A stretch of 64,000 bases of DNA from an uncultured Carboxylicivirga sp. GTDB lineage: Bacteria; Bacteroidota; Bacteroidia; Bacteroidales; Marinilabiliaceae. Positions 8,692 through 18,024 of the stretch are shown here, in pieces. A model generated the notes under the pieces. That model had not been told where the DNA came from. It ran no database searches and saw only the letters and a program-made list of their open reading frames with translations. Every line of letters starts with the position of its first letter. The first letter of the stretch is position 1. The DNA lies in NCBI RefSeq assembly GCF_963668385.1, contig NZ_OY764327.1, positions 1,674,001-1,738,000 on the forward strand, written 5' to 3'. The position numbers were made by a program, and so were the translations under genes.

Positions 8692-10653
8692 ATGAAGATG
8701 CTTAAAAATTATATAGCAATCATATTTGTCTGGTCGGTAATATTAATTCCGGCCAGGGCAGATATTGGTTTGCGAGTGGCAAATGTAGAAGGTATAGTTG
8801 GCGATGTGGTGAGTGTGCCTGTTTATGTCGACACTTCGTTAACATCGCTGAATATCCTTTCGTATCAGATAGCGGTTGAGTATAATATTAATTTGCTCGA
8901 AGCATTGGATCCTACTTTTGAAGGTACTATCTCAGCGTCCTGGGGCGATCCGGTAAGCAATATAAGCATTGCAGGAAAAGTAACTGTTAGTCATGCCGGC
9001 GTAACCCCTTTAAGTGGAACCGGTGTATTGACTTATTTATGGTTTCGATTAAAAACAAATGGTACGGCTTATCTCAACCTGGTTAGTGGTGAGCAAACCA
9101 TATTTAACGAAGGTGAGATACCGGTTTTCATAACCAACGGACGTATCACCATTAGCCCGAAGCCTTATTTTACTTTCAGTCCTAATGGAGGCTTGATAGC
9201 TATTGGCGAAACCTTGCAATATTATGTGTCGAGAGGTACAGCTCCTTATACATGGAGTACAACCGATTTAACTGTAGCCACCATCAGTTCAACAGGTGTG
9301 GTTACAGGTGTTTCGCCTGGTAAAGTGAAAGTAATTGCCACAGACGACGTAGGAGTTATTGATACAGCTGGATACTGGGTAGAAGTCGTGCCTTTTACCG
9401 TAACTGTGCGCGATACTAGCTACTATCAAAATAACAGGGTAACCATACCGGTTAATATTTCACAGCTCGATGATTTTGATGTGATGAGTGGTGAAATAAA
9501 AATCAGTTTCAATGATGATATACTGATGGCTGAAGAAGTAATTTTTACCGGTAGTTTGCTCGAAGCAGTGGGAGCTAAATCAGCCAACCTCAATCAGCTT
9601 GAATCTGTATCTGTGAGTTTTGCTTCACCGGATGCCTTATCTGGTAGAGGACCTCTTTTTTATATACGTTTTAAAGTTGATGATCGTACTTCAGGAGCTA
9701 CGTGGATTGAAGTGACGCATGCCATGTTTAATGAAACATTAAAGGCAAAAGCTTATAGGGGGTATTTTAGAATTGTTAGTTTGCCCAATTTATCGGTTAC
9801 ACCTTCTACAAGGGAGCTTTTGGCTGGCGAATCATTGGATTTTAATGTTAGTGGAGGTATCGAACCTTACCAATGGAGTGTTTCAAATCCGGCGATAGCA
9901 AGTATTGATCAAAATGGATTACTTGCTGCTAATGCTGGAGGTCAGGTTATAGTAATGGTAACCGATCCAAGGGGCTCAACAGGCCAATCGGGCATTATTG
10001 AAATTTATGATGGCACTATTGAGTTGGGCAATGTTTCTATTCCAGCTGATGGAGAATCGGTTCAAATGCCTGTCTACTTAAATTCGTATGATAATATGTT
10101 ACCGGTTATCAGTATTTCCGGGGGAATTGGTTTTAATAGCTCTACTATTCAGCAAATAAGTTTGAATAAAGTTGGCAGTGCAACGCAATCGTGGAGTTAT
10201 TCCCAACTTTCTGAAGTGGATCATTTTCAGTTTGCCGGAGCCGGTGTAAGTGGTGTAAATGGAAATGTTACTATGTTGGGTTTGGAAGTATTTATTCAAA
10301 ATGGATTAAATGTTGGACAGGTGATACCGTTAAGTTTTTCTGAAATACTATTGAACGAAGGAAATCCGAGGTTAAGGGTGGTTGCAGGATCAGTTGAAAT
10401 TACGGATCCAACTGCTCTGGATGAAAATTTGAACAATGACATAAAGGTGATTTACGAATCAGGAATTGTCCGAATTGAGAATTTGCCCAATGATATCCAT
10501 TGGTTAACATTGTATAGTTTAACAGGTCAGCAGGTTTTAATAGCAAAGGTGAAAGGTAATGTACATAGGTTATCTAAAAGCCAATTTGTTAATGGAATTT
10601 ATATCGTTGAAATTTTTGGAGATAGTAAAATCTATCTGAAAATTAAGTTGTAG
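8692..10653 (+). CDS. Scaffoldin-like T9SS protein with three cohesin-like and two BIG2-like domains
   Basis: 653 residues with a signal peptide ending at PARA. Cohesin-like beta-sandwich 1 covers about 24-155 (VGDVVSVPVYVDT, LNILSYQIAVEYN, GVLTYLWFRLK). A BIG2-like Ig domain follows (about 158-235, VATISSTGVVTGVSPGKVKV). Cohesin-like 2 is at about 236-360, BIG2-like 2 at about 363-440 (IASIDQNGLLAANAGG) and cohesin-like 3 at about 441-565. A short T9SS-type sorting domain closes the protein (LTLYSLTGQQV ... IYIVEIFGDSKIYLKIKL) but lacks the usual PNP. The order is that of a small scaffoldin. The upstream gene supplies a dockerin, so a cohesin-dockerin pair is plausible. The two genes are 9 bp apart and surely co-transcribed. 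Some Bacteroidota cohesin-like folds bind glycans rather than dockerins. Confidence 0.78.
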   Translation: MKMLKNYIAIIFVWSVILIPARADIGLRVANVEGIVGDVVSVPVYVDTSLTSLNILSYQIAVEYNINLLEALDPTFEGTISASWGDPVSNISIAGKVTVSHAGVTPLSGTGVLTYLWFRLKTNGTAYLNLVSGEQTIFNEGEIPVFITNGRITISPKPYFTFSPNGGLIAIGETLQYYVSRGTAPYTWSTTDLTVATISSTGVVTGVSPGKVKVIATDDVGVIDTAGYWVEVVPFTVTVRDTSYYQNNRVTIPVNISQLDDFDVMSGEIKISFNDDILMAEEVIFTGSLLEAVGAKSANLNQLESVSVSFASPDALSGRGPLFYIRFKVDDRTSGATWIEVTHAMFNETLKAKAYRGYFRIVSLPNLSVTPSTRELLAGESLDFNVSGGIEPYQWSVSNPAIASIDQNGLLAANAGGQVIVMVTDPRGSTGQSGIIEIYDGTIELGNVSIPADGESVQMPVYLNSYDNMLPVISISGGIGFNSSTIQQISLNKVGSATQSWSYSQLSEVDHFQFAGAGVSGVNGNVTMLGLEVFIQNGLNVGQVIPLSFSEILLNEGNPRLRVVAGSVEITDPTALDENLNNDIKVIYESGIVRIENLPNDIHWLTLYSLTGQQVLIAKVKGNVHRLSKSQFVNGIYIVEIFGDSKIYLKIKL

Positions 10654-10674
10654 AATAATAAGTGGACAAGAATT

Positions 10675-10701
10675 ACGGTCGGATTTATTCCGGCCGTTTT
10701 T
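10675..10701 (+). terminator. Rho-independent terminator
   Basis: Arms ACGGTCGG (10675-10682) and CCGGCCGT (10690-10697) form an 8-bp GC-rich stem with one G-U pair, followed by TTTTT. It ends the beta-helix/scaffoldin operon, so the pectate lyase gene downstream has its own promoter. Confidence 0.8.
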
Positions 10702-10765
10702 ATTAATAGTTATTATACTACCTAATCACATCAATTTATCTACCATCAACTTATTGTTTAGCCAT

Positions 10766-10773
10766 TACATTTG
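10766..10773 (+). promoter_or_regulatory. Possible -7 box of the pectate lyase gene
   Basis: TACATTTG matches the Bacteroidota -7 consensus TAnnTTTG, 34 bp before the ATG. No correctly spaced -33 TTG was found, so support is weak. Confidence 0.3.
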
Positions 10774-10807
10774 ATTTATAAATCAGTTATAATCCAAAAT
10801 GTAATTT

Positions 10808-13069
10808 ATGAAACGATATTTTTTACCCGCATTACTTCTTTTTGTGGTTCAACAGTTCTGTGTCTCTCAATCTGTTGAGGTAATTGACCAGCTGGGCTGG
10901 TTCGAAACTGCTATGGTCAAATGGAACCCAGTGGCTAATGCCGAAAGTTACAATGTTTATTATAGTGGAGGAGGACAGGAAGATTGTAAAATAGATGATC
11001 AGTTAATACGTAGCTATGGCAATTATTATCGGGCTGATATTCCGGGTTTGAAAGCAGGCGATTATCAGCTTAAAATAACACCCGTTATTAATGGTGAAGA
11101 AACAGAAGCGACCACAGCTTCGTCAATAAGTGTTACCTCACAAGATAGAAGTGGTTTTGCATTTTCGAATGGAAGAATACCCGGAGCTTATAAGGCAGAT
11201 GGTACTCCAAAAGATGGTGCTGTAATTATTTATATTACTGAAAATACAAAGAATTCAGTTTCAATGGATGTCACCGGAGCCAATGAGAATCCATGTGTTG
11301 GCTTGCAACAAATACTTGATGGTTTCAAAAAAGGAAAGGATAACAGGCCATTGATTGTACGCTTGGTTGGGCAAATCACCGATTTATCATTTATGTACAG
11401 CGGTGATGTTGTGGTTGAAAACAAGAATAACACTTCCAGTTATATTACCATCGAAGGTATTGGTAACGATGCTGTGGCTGATGGTTGGGGAATACGTGTT
11501 AAAAATGCTACCAACATCGAAATTCGCAATCTTGCTTTTATGAATTGCGATAGTAACGAAGGTGATAATGTTGGATTGCAGCAAAATAATGATTATGTGT
11601 GGGTACATCACTGCGATATGTTCTATGGAGATGCCGGAAGCGATGCTGATCAGGTGAAAGGTGATGGCGCCTTAGATTGTAAAAAGTCAACTTTTGTAAC
11701 CTTCTCGTACAACCACTTTTGGGATTCTGGGAAATCATGTTTATTGGGCTTGGGCGAAAACACCACAGAAGGTTTATATATTACCTATCATCATAACTGG
11801 TTCGATCATTCCGATTCACGTCATCCCAGAGTTCGTTTTTATTCGGCGCATGTTTATAACAATTATTACGATGGTAATTCGAAATATGGAGTGGGTAGCA
11901 CTAATGGCTCATCGGTATTTGTTGAGGGAAATTACTATCGTAATTGTAAATATCCGATGATGATATCTCAACAAGGAACAGATATTTTCTATGATTCAAA
12001 AGGAACTTTTTCTGGCGAAGACGGTGGAATCATTAAGGCATTTAATAATTATATGGAAGGACAGAAACGTTTTGTAGCATATGCCGATCCCGATGTTTCC
12101 AATTCGAGTACACAATTTGATGCATTTGTTGCACAATCTCGTGATGAAAATGTTCCAACCAGTGTAATTTCTGCCAAAGGTGGAAATTCATACAATAATT
12201 TCGATACTGATGCTTCGGTAATGTACGATTATATGGTAGAATCGCCCGAGAATGCAAAAAATACAGTGGTGGAATCTGCCGGTAGAATGGAAGGTGGCGA
12301 TTTTACCTGGACATTTAATAATGATGTGGATGATTCGTCGTATGATGTAAATCAAGCTTTGAAAAATGCTTTGGTAGCCTATCAAACAACTTTGGTTGAA
12401 GTACAGGGAGATGGCGAAGATAACGATTCCGGTGATGGTGGCGGCGATGATGGTTCTGGTGATGGAGGAGAAGTTGTAGAGGGTGATATGGTTCATAACT
12501 TTACAGCATCGGGCTTAAACAGTACTTTCTATTCTATCAATGGTAATCTATCAGATAGTAAGGGAACGGTTTATTATGGCGGATTAACATTAACTCAATG
12601 TTTGAAGATTGAATCATCAACTTCAATTGGTTTTACTACAACTACTGATGGTTTGTTAACTCTTGTCTTTAATGATGGATATGCAGAACGTATCAAAGTT
12701 AATGGAACCAATTATAATGTTAGTAATGGCATATTAGAACTTCAGTTAGAAGCAGGTTCCTACACCATTACCAAGGCAGATGTGGCGAACTTGTTTTTTA
12801 TGAGTATGGTGTACGATACCCCTGCAGGAATAGAATCTGCTAATAATGCAGAGGTTAAGTTATATCCTAATCCGGTAAGCGATTGTTTAAATATTAAAAG
12901 CAATGAGGAAATACTAAAGCTGGAGATTTATAATTTACAAGGGATGTTATTGCATCAAACCAATGTTAGTGGTGGTTTAATTAATACAACCATGCTTAAA
13001 CAAGGTACCTATCTGGTTAAAACTTACACAAATTCAAGTTGTAAGGTGCATACCATTGTTAAGCAGTAA
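10808..13069 (+). CDS. PL1 pectate lyase with CBM-like domain and T9SS sorting domain
   Basis: 753 residues. A signal peptide (about 1-20) precedes a fibronectin-III-like domain (about 24-108). The parallel beta-helix lyase core (about 115-430) includes VWVHHCDMFYG, DGALDCKKSTFVTFSYNHFW and the conserved RHPRVR, which matches the PL1 RxPxxR motif carrying the catalytic arginine; acidic residues expected to bind calcium lie in the strands before it. An Asp/Gly-rich linker (about 530-556) leads to a beta-rich domain (about 560-680) that may bind sugar. The last 70 residues are a T9SS type A domain (VKLYPNPVSD ... HTIVKQ). Predicted to cleave polygalacturonate by beta-elimination outside the cell. 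Monocistronic between two terminators. Confidence 0.9.
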   Translation: MKRYFLPALLLFVVQQFCVSQSVEVIDQLGWFETAMVKWNPVANAESYNVYYSGGGQEDCKIDDQLIRSYGNYYRADIPGLKAGDYQLKITPVINGEETEATTASSISVTSQDRSGFAFSNGRIPGAYKADGTPKDGAVIIYITENTKNSVSMDVTGANENPCVGLQQILDGFKKGKDNRPLIVRLVGQITDLSFMYSGDVVVENKNNTSSYITIEGIGNDAVADGWGIRVKNATNIEIRNLAFMNCDSNEGDNVGLQQNNDYVWVHHCDMFYGDAGSDADQVKGDGALDCKKSTFVTFSYNHFWDSGKSCLLGLGENTTEGLYITYHHNWFDHSDSRHPRVRFYSAHVYNNYYDGNSKYGVGSTNGSSVFVEGNYYRNCKYPMMISQQGTDIFYDSKGTFSGEDGGIIKAFNNYMEGQKRFVAYADPDVSNSSTQFDAFVAQSRDENVPTSVISAKGGNSYNNFDTDASVMYDYMVESPENAKNTVVESAGRMEGGDFTWTFNNDVDDSSYDVNQALKNALVAYQTTLVEVQGDGEDNDSGDGGGDDGSGDGGEVVEGDMVHNFTASGLNSTFYSINGNLSDSKGTVYYGGLTLTQCLKIESSTSIGFTTTTDGLLTLVFNDGYAERIKVNGTNYNVSNGILELQLEAGSYTITKADVANLFFMSMVYDTPAGIESANNAEVKLYPNPVSDCLNIKSNEEILKLEIYNLQGMLLHQTNVSGGLINTTMLKQGTYLVKTYTNSSCKVHTIVKQ

Positions 13070-13090
13070 GTGAGGAGTGTAGTTTCGATA

Positions 13091-13125
13091 ATAAGGCTGC
13101 CCAAATAATTTTCGGGCAGCCTTAT
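13091..13125. terminator. Bidirectional terminator between convergent operons
   Basis: A perfect 12-bp stem (ATAAGGCTGCCC at 13091-13102, GGGCAGCCTTAT at 13114-13125) sits between the stops of the plus-strand lyase gene and the minus-strand GH97 gene, with A/T-rich sequence on both sides. It can serve both. Confidence 0.85.
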
Positions 13126-13156
13126 TTAAAATTAGGATTTTGAATTTAAAAATATG

Positions 13157-15166
13157 CTAATTAACAGGAATAAACCTAATAGCGGTTCCTCCTCCTTTAG
13201 CTAGATTTAATTTCAATTTATTTGAAGGGTTTATCTCTCGTTTTTCAATTGTTACTGGATATGGATTGGTTTTGTAATTGGCATCTTCTCCATCTTGGTA
13301 AATGGTAGCACTGTATTTCTTAGTTGGATCTAAAAACGACAGGTCTACAGATATTTGTCTAGCATTCTCGTCGGTAATTGCACCTAAATACCAATCATCT
13401 GAGTTCCAATCTTTGCGTGCAGTTATTACATAATCACCAATTTCAGCAGAAAGCACTTTTGTTTCGCTCCATATTGCAGGTACTTGCTTAACAAATTCAA
13501 ATGCTGGATTTCCGATGTAGTTTTCGGGTAAATCTGACGCCATTTGTTGAGGACTAAATATGATTACAAACAAAGCCAACTGTTTAGCTAAAGTAGTTTG
13601 AACTTTGGCTTTATTGGGTGTTTCGTAACTAAAATCGAAAGTACCAGGTGTAAAATCAAATGGTCCGGCTAGCATCCGAGTAAAAGGCAATATGGTAGTA
13701 TGGTCAGGTGTATTTCCACCATCTGCTGACCATGCATCGTATTCTTGTCCACGGCCTCCTTCTTGTGTCATCAGATTAGGATAAGTACGTTGTAGTCCTG
13801 TTCCTTTAACAGGTTCGTGGTTATCAATCATGATGTGATAGCGAGCTGCTGTTTCAATTACTTTTCGATAATGACGCACTCCAAATTGGCTATCGTGCCA
13901 TTCTTTTCCATCCAGAAACTTATTTACATAGCCTGTTTTAACCGCATTTACGCCGTTTTTATTATAAAGCTTGTAGGCATCTTCCATTTGTGCTTCGTAG
14001 TTGGAAACTGCTCCGGCTGTTTCGTGATGTCCGATTAAACGTACGTTTTTTGAAGCTGCATATTGACATATTTCTTCGAGATCAAAGTCTGGGTAAGGTT
14101 GAGTGAAACTAAATCGATTACCGTCGGCGGCCCAATCACCATCCCAACCAATGTTCCAACCTTCAATTAAAACTCCATCAAAGCCATTTTCTGAAGCAAA
14201 ATCGATATATTTTTTTGCGTTTTGCGTGGTTGCTCCGTGTATAGGCCCTTGTCCCCAGGTATATTTATCAAGATGCATTCCCCACCATATTCCAATGTAC
14301 TTCGAAGGTTCAATCCATGATACATCATTCAATGCACACGGATCGTTTAAATTAAGTGTAAGATTCGAAGTAGCCAAATCACCAGGATTGTCTCCAATAA
14401 TAATAGAGCGCCATGGCGATTTAAATGGTGTTTTGGCATATACTTTAACTCCATTACTCCAAGGTACAAGCTCACTGACATATTGTTTATTGTTTTCCTT
14501 TCGTAAGGTCATTGAAGCAAAATTAGTAAGATTGGCTTCATGAATTGCAAAGTAGGTTCCGTCAGAAATTTCAAATGTTGCCGGAGTATTAATTGTATCG
14601 GTTTGTCCAATTTTGCTTTTTCGATAAAAGCTTTCGTAATAACTGTTTTCAGTATGTACGGGAATCCACCAGACGTTATGCTCATTGGTAAAAGTAAATT
14701 CAGTTAGTTCAGCTGCAATTTGCACACTATCGAGGTTTGACTGTTCAGGAAACTCGTATCGAAAACCAACACCATCATTAAAAACCCTAAATATAATGTT
14801 CATTTGGTGTTTGCCTCCTGATTTTTGTTGCAGTTTTATTTTTAACTCATTATGATGATCGGTTACTATTTTTGATTCACCCCATGGTTGTTCCCATTGG
14901 GTATTAGATGAGTCTTTTTCAACATTAATAATTGCAAAATCGTTAGATAAATCGGACTGATTCAGTAATTCAAATCCCATTCGAGAATCAGTTATTAATG
15001 TTTGATCTCCCTTTTGAACGGAATAGTAAGGAATACCTTCTTTTACCTTAACCATTACTTTTATGTTTTGATCAGGTGAGTTTACCATTAGTGGAGGCTT
15101 ACTACACGAAATCAACACAAATGCTGGTACAAGTAATAGATAAGCCCATTTTTTAAAATATTTCAC
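13157..15166 (-). CDS. GH97 alpha-glucoside hydrolase (SusB type), lipoprotein
   Basis: 669 residues, lipoprotein signal with lipobox LISC (Cys21). The N-terminal beta-supersandwich (about 30-280) precedes the (beta/alpha)8 barrel (about 285-560) and a C-terminal beta domain. Glu382 (GHHE), Glu451 (DNHE), Glu469 and Glu475 (QEGGRGQE) sit exactly 57 residues before the SusB glutamates recalled as 439, 508, 526 and 532, so the catalytic bases, the acid and calcium ligands of the inverting GH97 subgroup appear to be present; the retaining subgroup would have an Asp nucleophile instead. It should release glucose from alpha-glucosides at the cell surface or in the periplasm. It is the last gene of the SusC/D operon, 25 bp after the GH99-like gene. 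Confidence 0.92.
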   Translation of the reverse strand: MKYFKKWAYLLLVPAFVLISCSKPPLMVNSPDQNIKVMVKVKEGIPYYSVQKGDQTLITDSRMGFELLNQSDLSNDFAIINVEKDSSNTQWEQPWGESKIVTDHHNELKIKLQQKSGGKHQMNIIFRVFNDGVGFRYEFPEQSNLDSVQIAAELTEFTFTNEHNVWWIPVHTENSYYESFYRKSKIGQTDTINTPATFEISDGTYFAIHEANLTNFASMTLRKENNKQYVSELVPWSNGVKVYAKTPFKSPWRSIIIGDNPGDLATSNLTLNLNDPCALNDVSWIEPSKYIGIWWGMHLDKYTWGQGPIHGATTQNAKKYIDFASENGFDGVLIEGWNIGWDGDWAADGNRFSFTQPYPDFDLEEICQYAASKNVRLIGHHETAGAVSNYEAQMEDAYKLYNKNGVNAVKTGYVNKFLDGKEWHDSQFGVRHYRKVIETAARYHIMIDNHEPVKGTGLQRTYPNLMTQEGGRGQEYDAWSADGGNTPDHTTILPFTRMLAGPFDFTPGTFDFSYETPNKAKVQTTLAKQLALFVIIFSPQQMASDLPENYIGNPAFEFVKQVPAIWSETKVLSAEIGDYVITARKDWNSDDWYLGAITDENARQISVDLSFLDPTKKYSATIYQDGEDANYKTNPYPVTIEKREINPSNKLKLNLAKGGGTAIRFIPVN

Positions 15167-15191
15167 GTGGCTATAATTTAATTGTTATATA

Positions 15192-16436
15192 TTAATTTTC
15201 AGAAATGATGTCAAGTATTTCAATCGCTTTATCTACCTGAAGAGAAACAAAATAATAAAAGGCCTGATCTAATTGTGTTTGTATGAAAGAATTGCTTTTA
15301 TACTGTTTACGATATTCGTACAATTGATGAATGTTTTCAAATACAGATGTTTGACCAGATACACCTGCAAAGCTTTTTAGTTTATCGATAAAAGTATAAC
15401 CAAATTCGTTGGTTGGTTCAAACATAGTTCCTTCGCCAAAGTCATTCCATGTTACCAATTGTAAGTAATCGACATTGGCAGATGCAGCCAGTTGTAATGT
15501 TTCGTCTAAAACAGCTCCATCCTGATGGTCGATTGTCCAACCAATTTCATTACCCCAACCACCTTCGTTATAAAAATCGACGAAGCCAGGATAAGCTGCT
15601 CCCATAGCTATGCTTAGCGATTGAGATCTGTTTTGATAAAAATCGTTTAAATGTTCATTATCCTGATACACCCAGGCATACTCCCCATCAGCATTTTCTC
15701 CGGCATCAGATGATTCGTTCCACAGAGTTAAAAAAGTTGGTTTTTGAGAGAGAACACTAAATACGTTTGTCCAGTTTTCTGGCGATTCTAAAGTAATTGG
15801 CCCAAATACCATTAATAAAGGATTGCTATTTATTTGGATATAATCATCCTTGGTAAAATAGTTTGATTGAAGATAACGCATATCATTTTTGGCTGCATTT
15901 TCATTATTTGCCGCCATTCCCGCATTTACTACCTCGGGTAGGGTACGATCTTCGTACACAAAGGCATATTTCAATCCAACTTCATCCAGCAGATTTATCA
16001 CTACTTGTGTGTTTTTATTGATACTACTGTAATCATTAACATCGTAAGTGCCATACCAGTCAAATAGCAAACCATCGATACCAGCATACTTCATTAACAA
16101 TAAATGATATTCTATTACATCTTTATCGCCTGAATGATAGGGCCCTATCAATGGGTAAAAATGTGAGGCAATCTCTCTTTTGTCATTGGTAATATTATCC
16201 GGATTTTGGTTAGCCATAGTCCAATGAACCCCCCAACTATTATTGTCACTGCTTTCTTTCGTTTCGAACCAGGTCATGTAGTGCATATAAAGGTCTGTTG
16301 TGTTGGATTTATTAACTTGAACCGGATCGTATTTTTCAACGTGACCTGTGTCAGTCTGAGAAGAACCATTATCATCCGAACAGGCCATCAGTAACATGCA
16401 TATTGCATATAAAAACATATTCATTATTCTCATCAA
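15192..16436 (-). CDS. GH71/GH99-like lipoprotein
   Basis: 414 residues with lipobox LMAC and an Asp/Ser-rich tether. The core has the look of the GH71/GH99-like (beta/alpha)8 family: YMTWFETK, HYHSGD-like region HFYPLIGPYHSGD, GIDGLLFDWYG, then QLVTWNDFGEGTMFEP near the C-terminus, in which the ND-GEGT stretch holds likely catalytic carboxylates. Characterised GH99 enzymes are endo-acting on alpha-mannosides; GH71 members act on alpha-1,3-glucan. Given the SusB-type GH97 neighbour, an alpha-linked substrate is likely, but specificity is open. Part of the SusC/D operon, 58 bp after susD. Confidence 0.78.
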   Translation of the reverse strand: MMRIMNMFLYAICMLLMACSDDNGSSQTDTGHVEKYDPVQVNKSNTTDLYMHYMTWFETKESSDNNSWGVHWTMANQNPDNITNDKREIASHFYPLIGPYHSGDKDVIEYHLLLMKYAGIDGLLFDWYGTYDVNDYSSINKNTQVVINLLDEVGLKYAFVYEDRTLPEVVNAGMAANNENAAKNDMRYLQSNYFTKDDYIQINSNPLLMVFGPITLESPENWTNVFSVLSQKPTFLTLWNESSDAGENADGEYAWVYQDNEHLNDFYQNRSQSLSIAMGAAYPGFVDFYNEGGWGNEIGWTIDHQDGAVLDETLQLAASANVDYLQLVTWNDFGEGTMFEPTNEFGYTFIDKLKSFAGVSGQTSVFENIHQLYEYRKQYKSNSFIQTQLDQAFYYFVSLQVDKAIEILDIISEN

Positions 16437-16494
16437 CGCTTGTTTTTAGGTTAATACATCGCCTGACACGATAGTCAGACGATGCAGATGTTTA

Positions 16495-17997
16495 TTAATA
16501 ACCAGGGTTTTGGGTGAGTGATGGATTTTTGTCAAGCTCTGTTTGAGGAATAGGGTAGATAGCAGTGTAAGCCTCATTTGATCCTTTTTCCCACCAAGGT
16601 TCGAAATAGGTACCAAAGCGAATGTTAACGGTTCGTCGCGTTCCTTCAAAAAGGAATTCACGAAGCAATTCATCATTCAGAAAATCTAAATCGATGGTGG
16701 CTGGTGTTTCGGTTCCGGCACGACTGCAAATTTGCTCAACAAACGGGCGTGCCAAGTCAGCCGATCCTAAACGAACATAACACTCTGCCTGCATCATTAA
16801 AATTTCGGCATAACGAATCAATACCCAGTCATGATCTCTTTCCCACTGTTCTCCGGCTTTTACTTCATATTTGCTTAAGCGTACACCAACATTATCTTTG
16901 GCATCTTCAAAATTTTCGATCTCTTCGGTATAGATGAGGGGTTCGCCATTATCCATAATAATTACCGAACCTGTTCCTTTATGAATTTGCTCACCTTCAC
17001 ACATGCTTTCTTTACGTCGGTCAGTATCTTCGAATTTAGAGTAAACACCCGGCTGTCCGCAAATACCATTTCCACACCATGGATAATCGCCTGTGGCAGA
17101 AACGGCGTACTGATGTGAGTAATGAAACGTCATAGAGGCCAGGTAATTACCAATTGTACCTTCTTTATGATCATAAGGGATAATGAAAATATTCTCTTGC
17201 GATACCTGATTTTCCGTTAGAAAATTGGTAAAATAATCGGGTTCAACCAGGTATCCGGTTACTTTTTCGCAAGCTTCGATACAGTCCTGCCAACGAGCCT
17301 TACCAATGTATACCTCAGAATTAATATATAAGCGGGCAAGTAATGCATATACCACACTTTGTGTCATTCTTCCATAAATAACGTTTTCTGATAGGTTGGG
17401 CAGTGATTCGGTTAGCTCTTTTTCAATAAATTCATAAACTTCTTTACGCGATGAATTTGGTAAGTTGTCATCCGATCCAAAATCAACACTAAGAGGTACG
17501 TTTCCAAACATATCCATTAATAGGTAGTAGTAATATGCTCGTAGAGAACGTAATTCGGCAATAACCGAGTTTTTAGCATCTTCGGTCATATCTGCCGACT
17601 CGATGGTGAAAATCTTTTCGTTGATTTTATTGATACCCAAATAGCAATAACGCCATGCACTTAATAGCATTGCATTGTCGGGTTCCCATTCGTGTCTTTG
17701 TGCCTGAATATAGCGTCCTCCATCTCTCCAGTTGGTTCCCCTTGCCGGTATACAAGCTTCGTCGGAGCTACATTCGTTTAAAAAGAATACATATTCGCAT
17801 GTTGGATAAGCTATGGATATATCATCACTGGTGCCACGTAAGGTTGCATATGCACCGCCAACTAATGTACTTATTTCGCTTGATGTTTGACCGTAATCTT
17901 TTGACTCAACCTGACTGTAAAGTGTTTCATCCAAATTGGTACATGATTCACTAATCAGTACAAAGGCTAAAAGTGCGGCAATATTATTTAGCTTCAT
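16495..17997 (-). CDS. SusD/RagB-family glycan-binding lipoprotein
   Basis: 500 residues, ending with the typical SusD tail (IYPIPQTELDKNPSLTQNPGY). The N-terminus (LLAFVLISESCTNLDE) has a cysteine at the lipobox position, although Ser-Glu-Ser before it is an unusual lipobox. The helical TPR scaffold (SELRSLRAYYYYLLMDMFG, then VYALLARLYINS) and the EILMMQAECYVRLG helix are family hallmarks. It should cap the SusC barrel and bind oligosaccharide on the cell surface. It follows susC by 27 bp, the usual arrangement. Confidence 0.95.
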   Translation of the reverse strand: MKLNNIAALLAFVLISESCTNLDETLYSQVESKDYGQTSSEISTLVGGAYATLRGTSDDISIAYPTCEYVFFLNECSSDEACIPARGTNWRDGGRYIQAQRHEWEPDNAMLLSAWRYCYLGINKINEKIFTIESADMTEDAKNSVIAELRSLRAYYYYLLMDMFGNVPLSVDFGSDDNLPNSSRKEVYEFIEKELTESLPNLSENVIYGRMTQSVVYALLARLYINSEVYIGKARWQDCIEACEKVTGYLVEPDYFTNFLTENQVSQENIFIIPYDHKEGTIGNYLASMTFHYSHQYAVSATGDYPWCGNGICGQPGVYSKFEDTDRRKESMCEGEQIHKGTGSVIIMDNGEPLIYTEEIENFEDAKDNVGVRLSKYEVKAGEQWERDHDWVLIRYAEILMMQAECYVRLGSADLARPFVEQICSRAGTETPATIDLDFLNDELLREFLFEGTRRTVNIRFGTYFEPWWEKGSNEAYTAIYPIPQTELDKNPSLTQNPGY

Positions 17998-18024
17998 AAT
18001 TTTCTAATTTTTGTGTTTAGATAT

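Noticed and set aside
14103..14543. 146-codon open frame antisense to GH97
   Set aside because: It is a shadow of a strongly supported enzyme gene; no family-like sequence.
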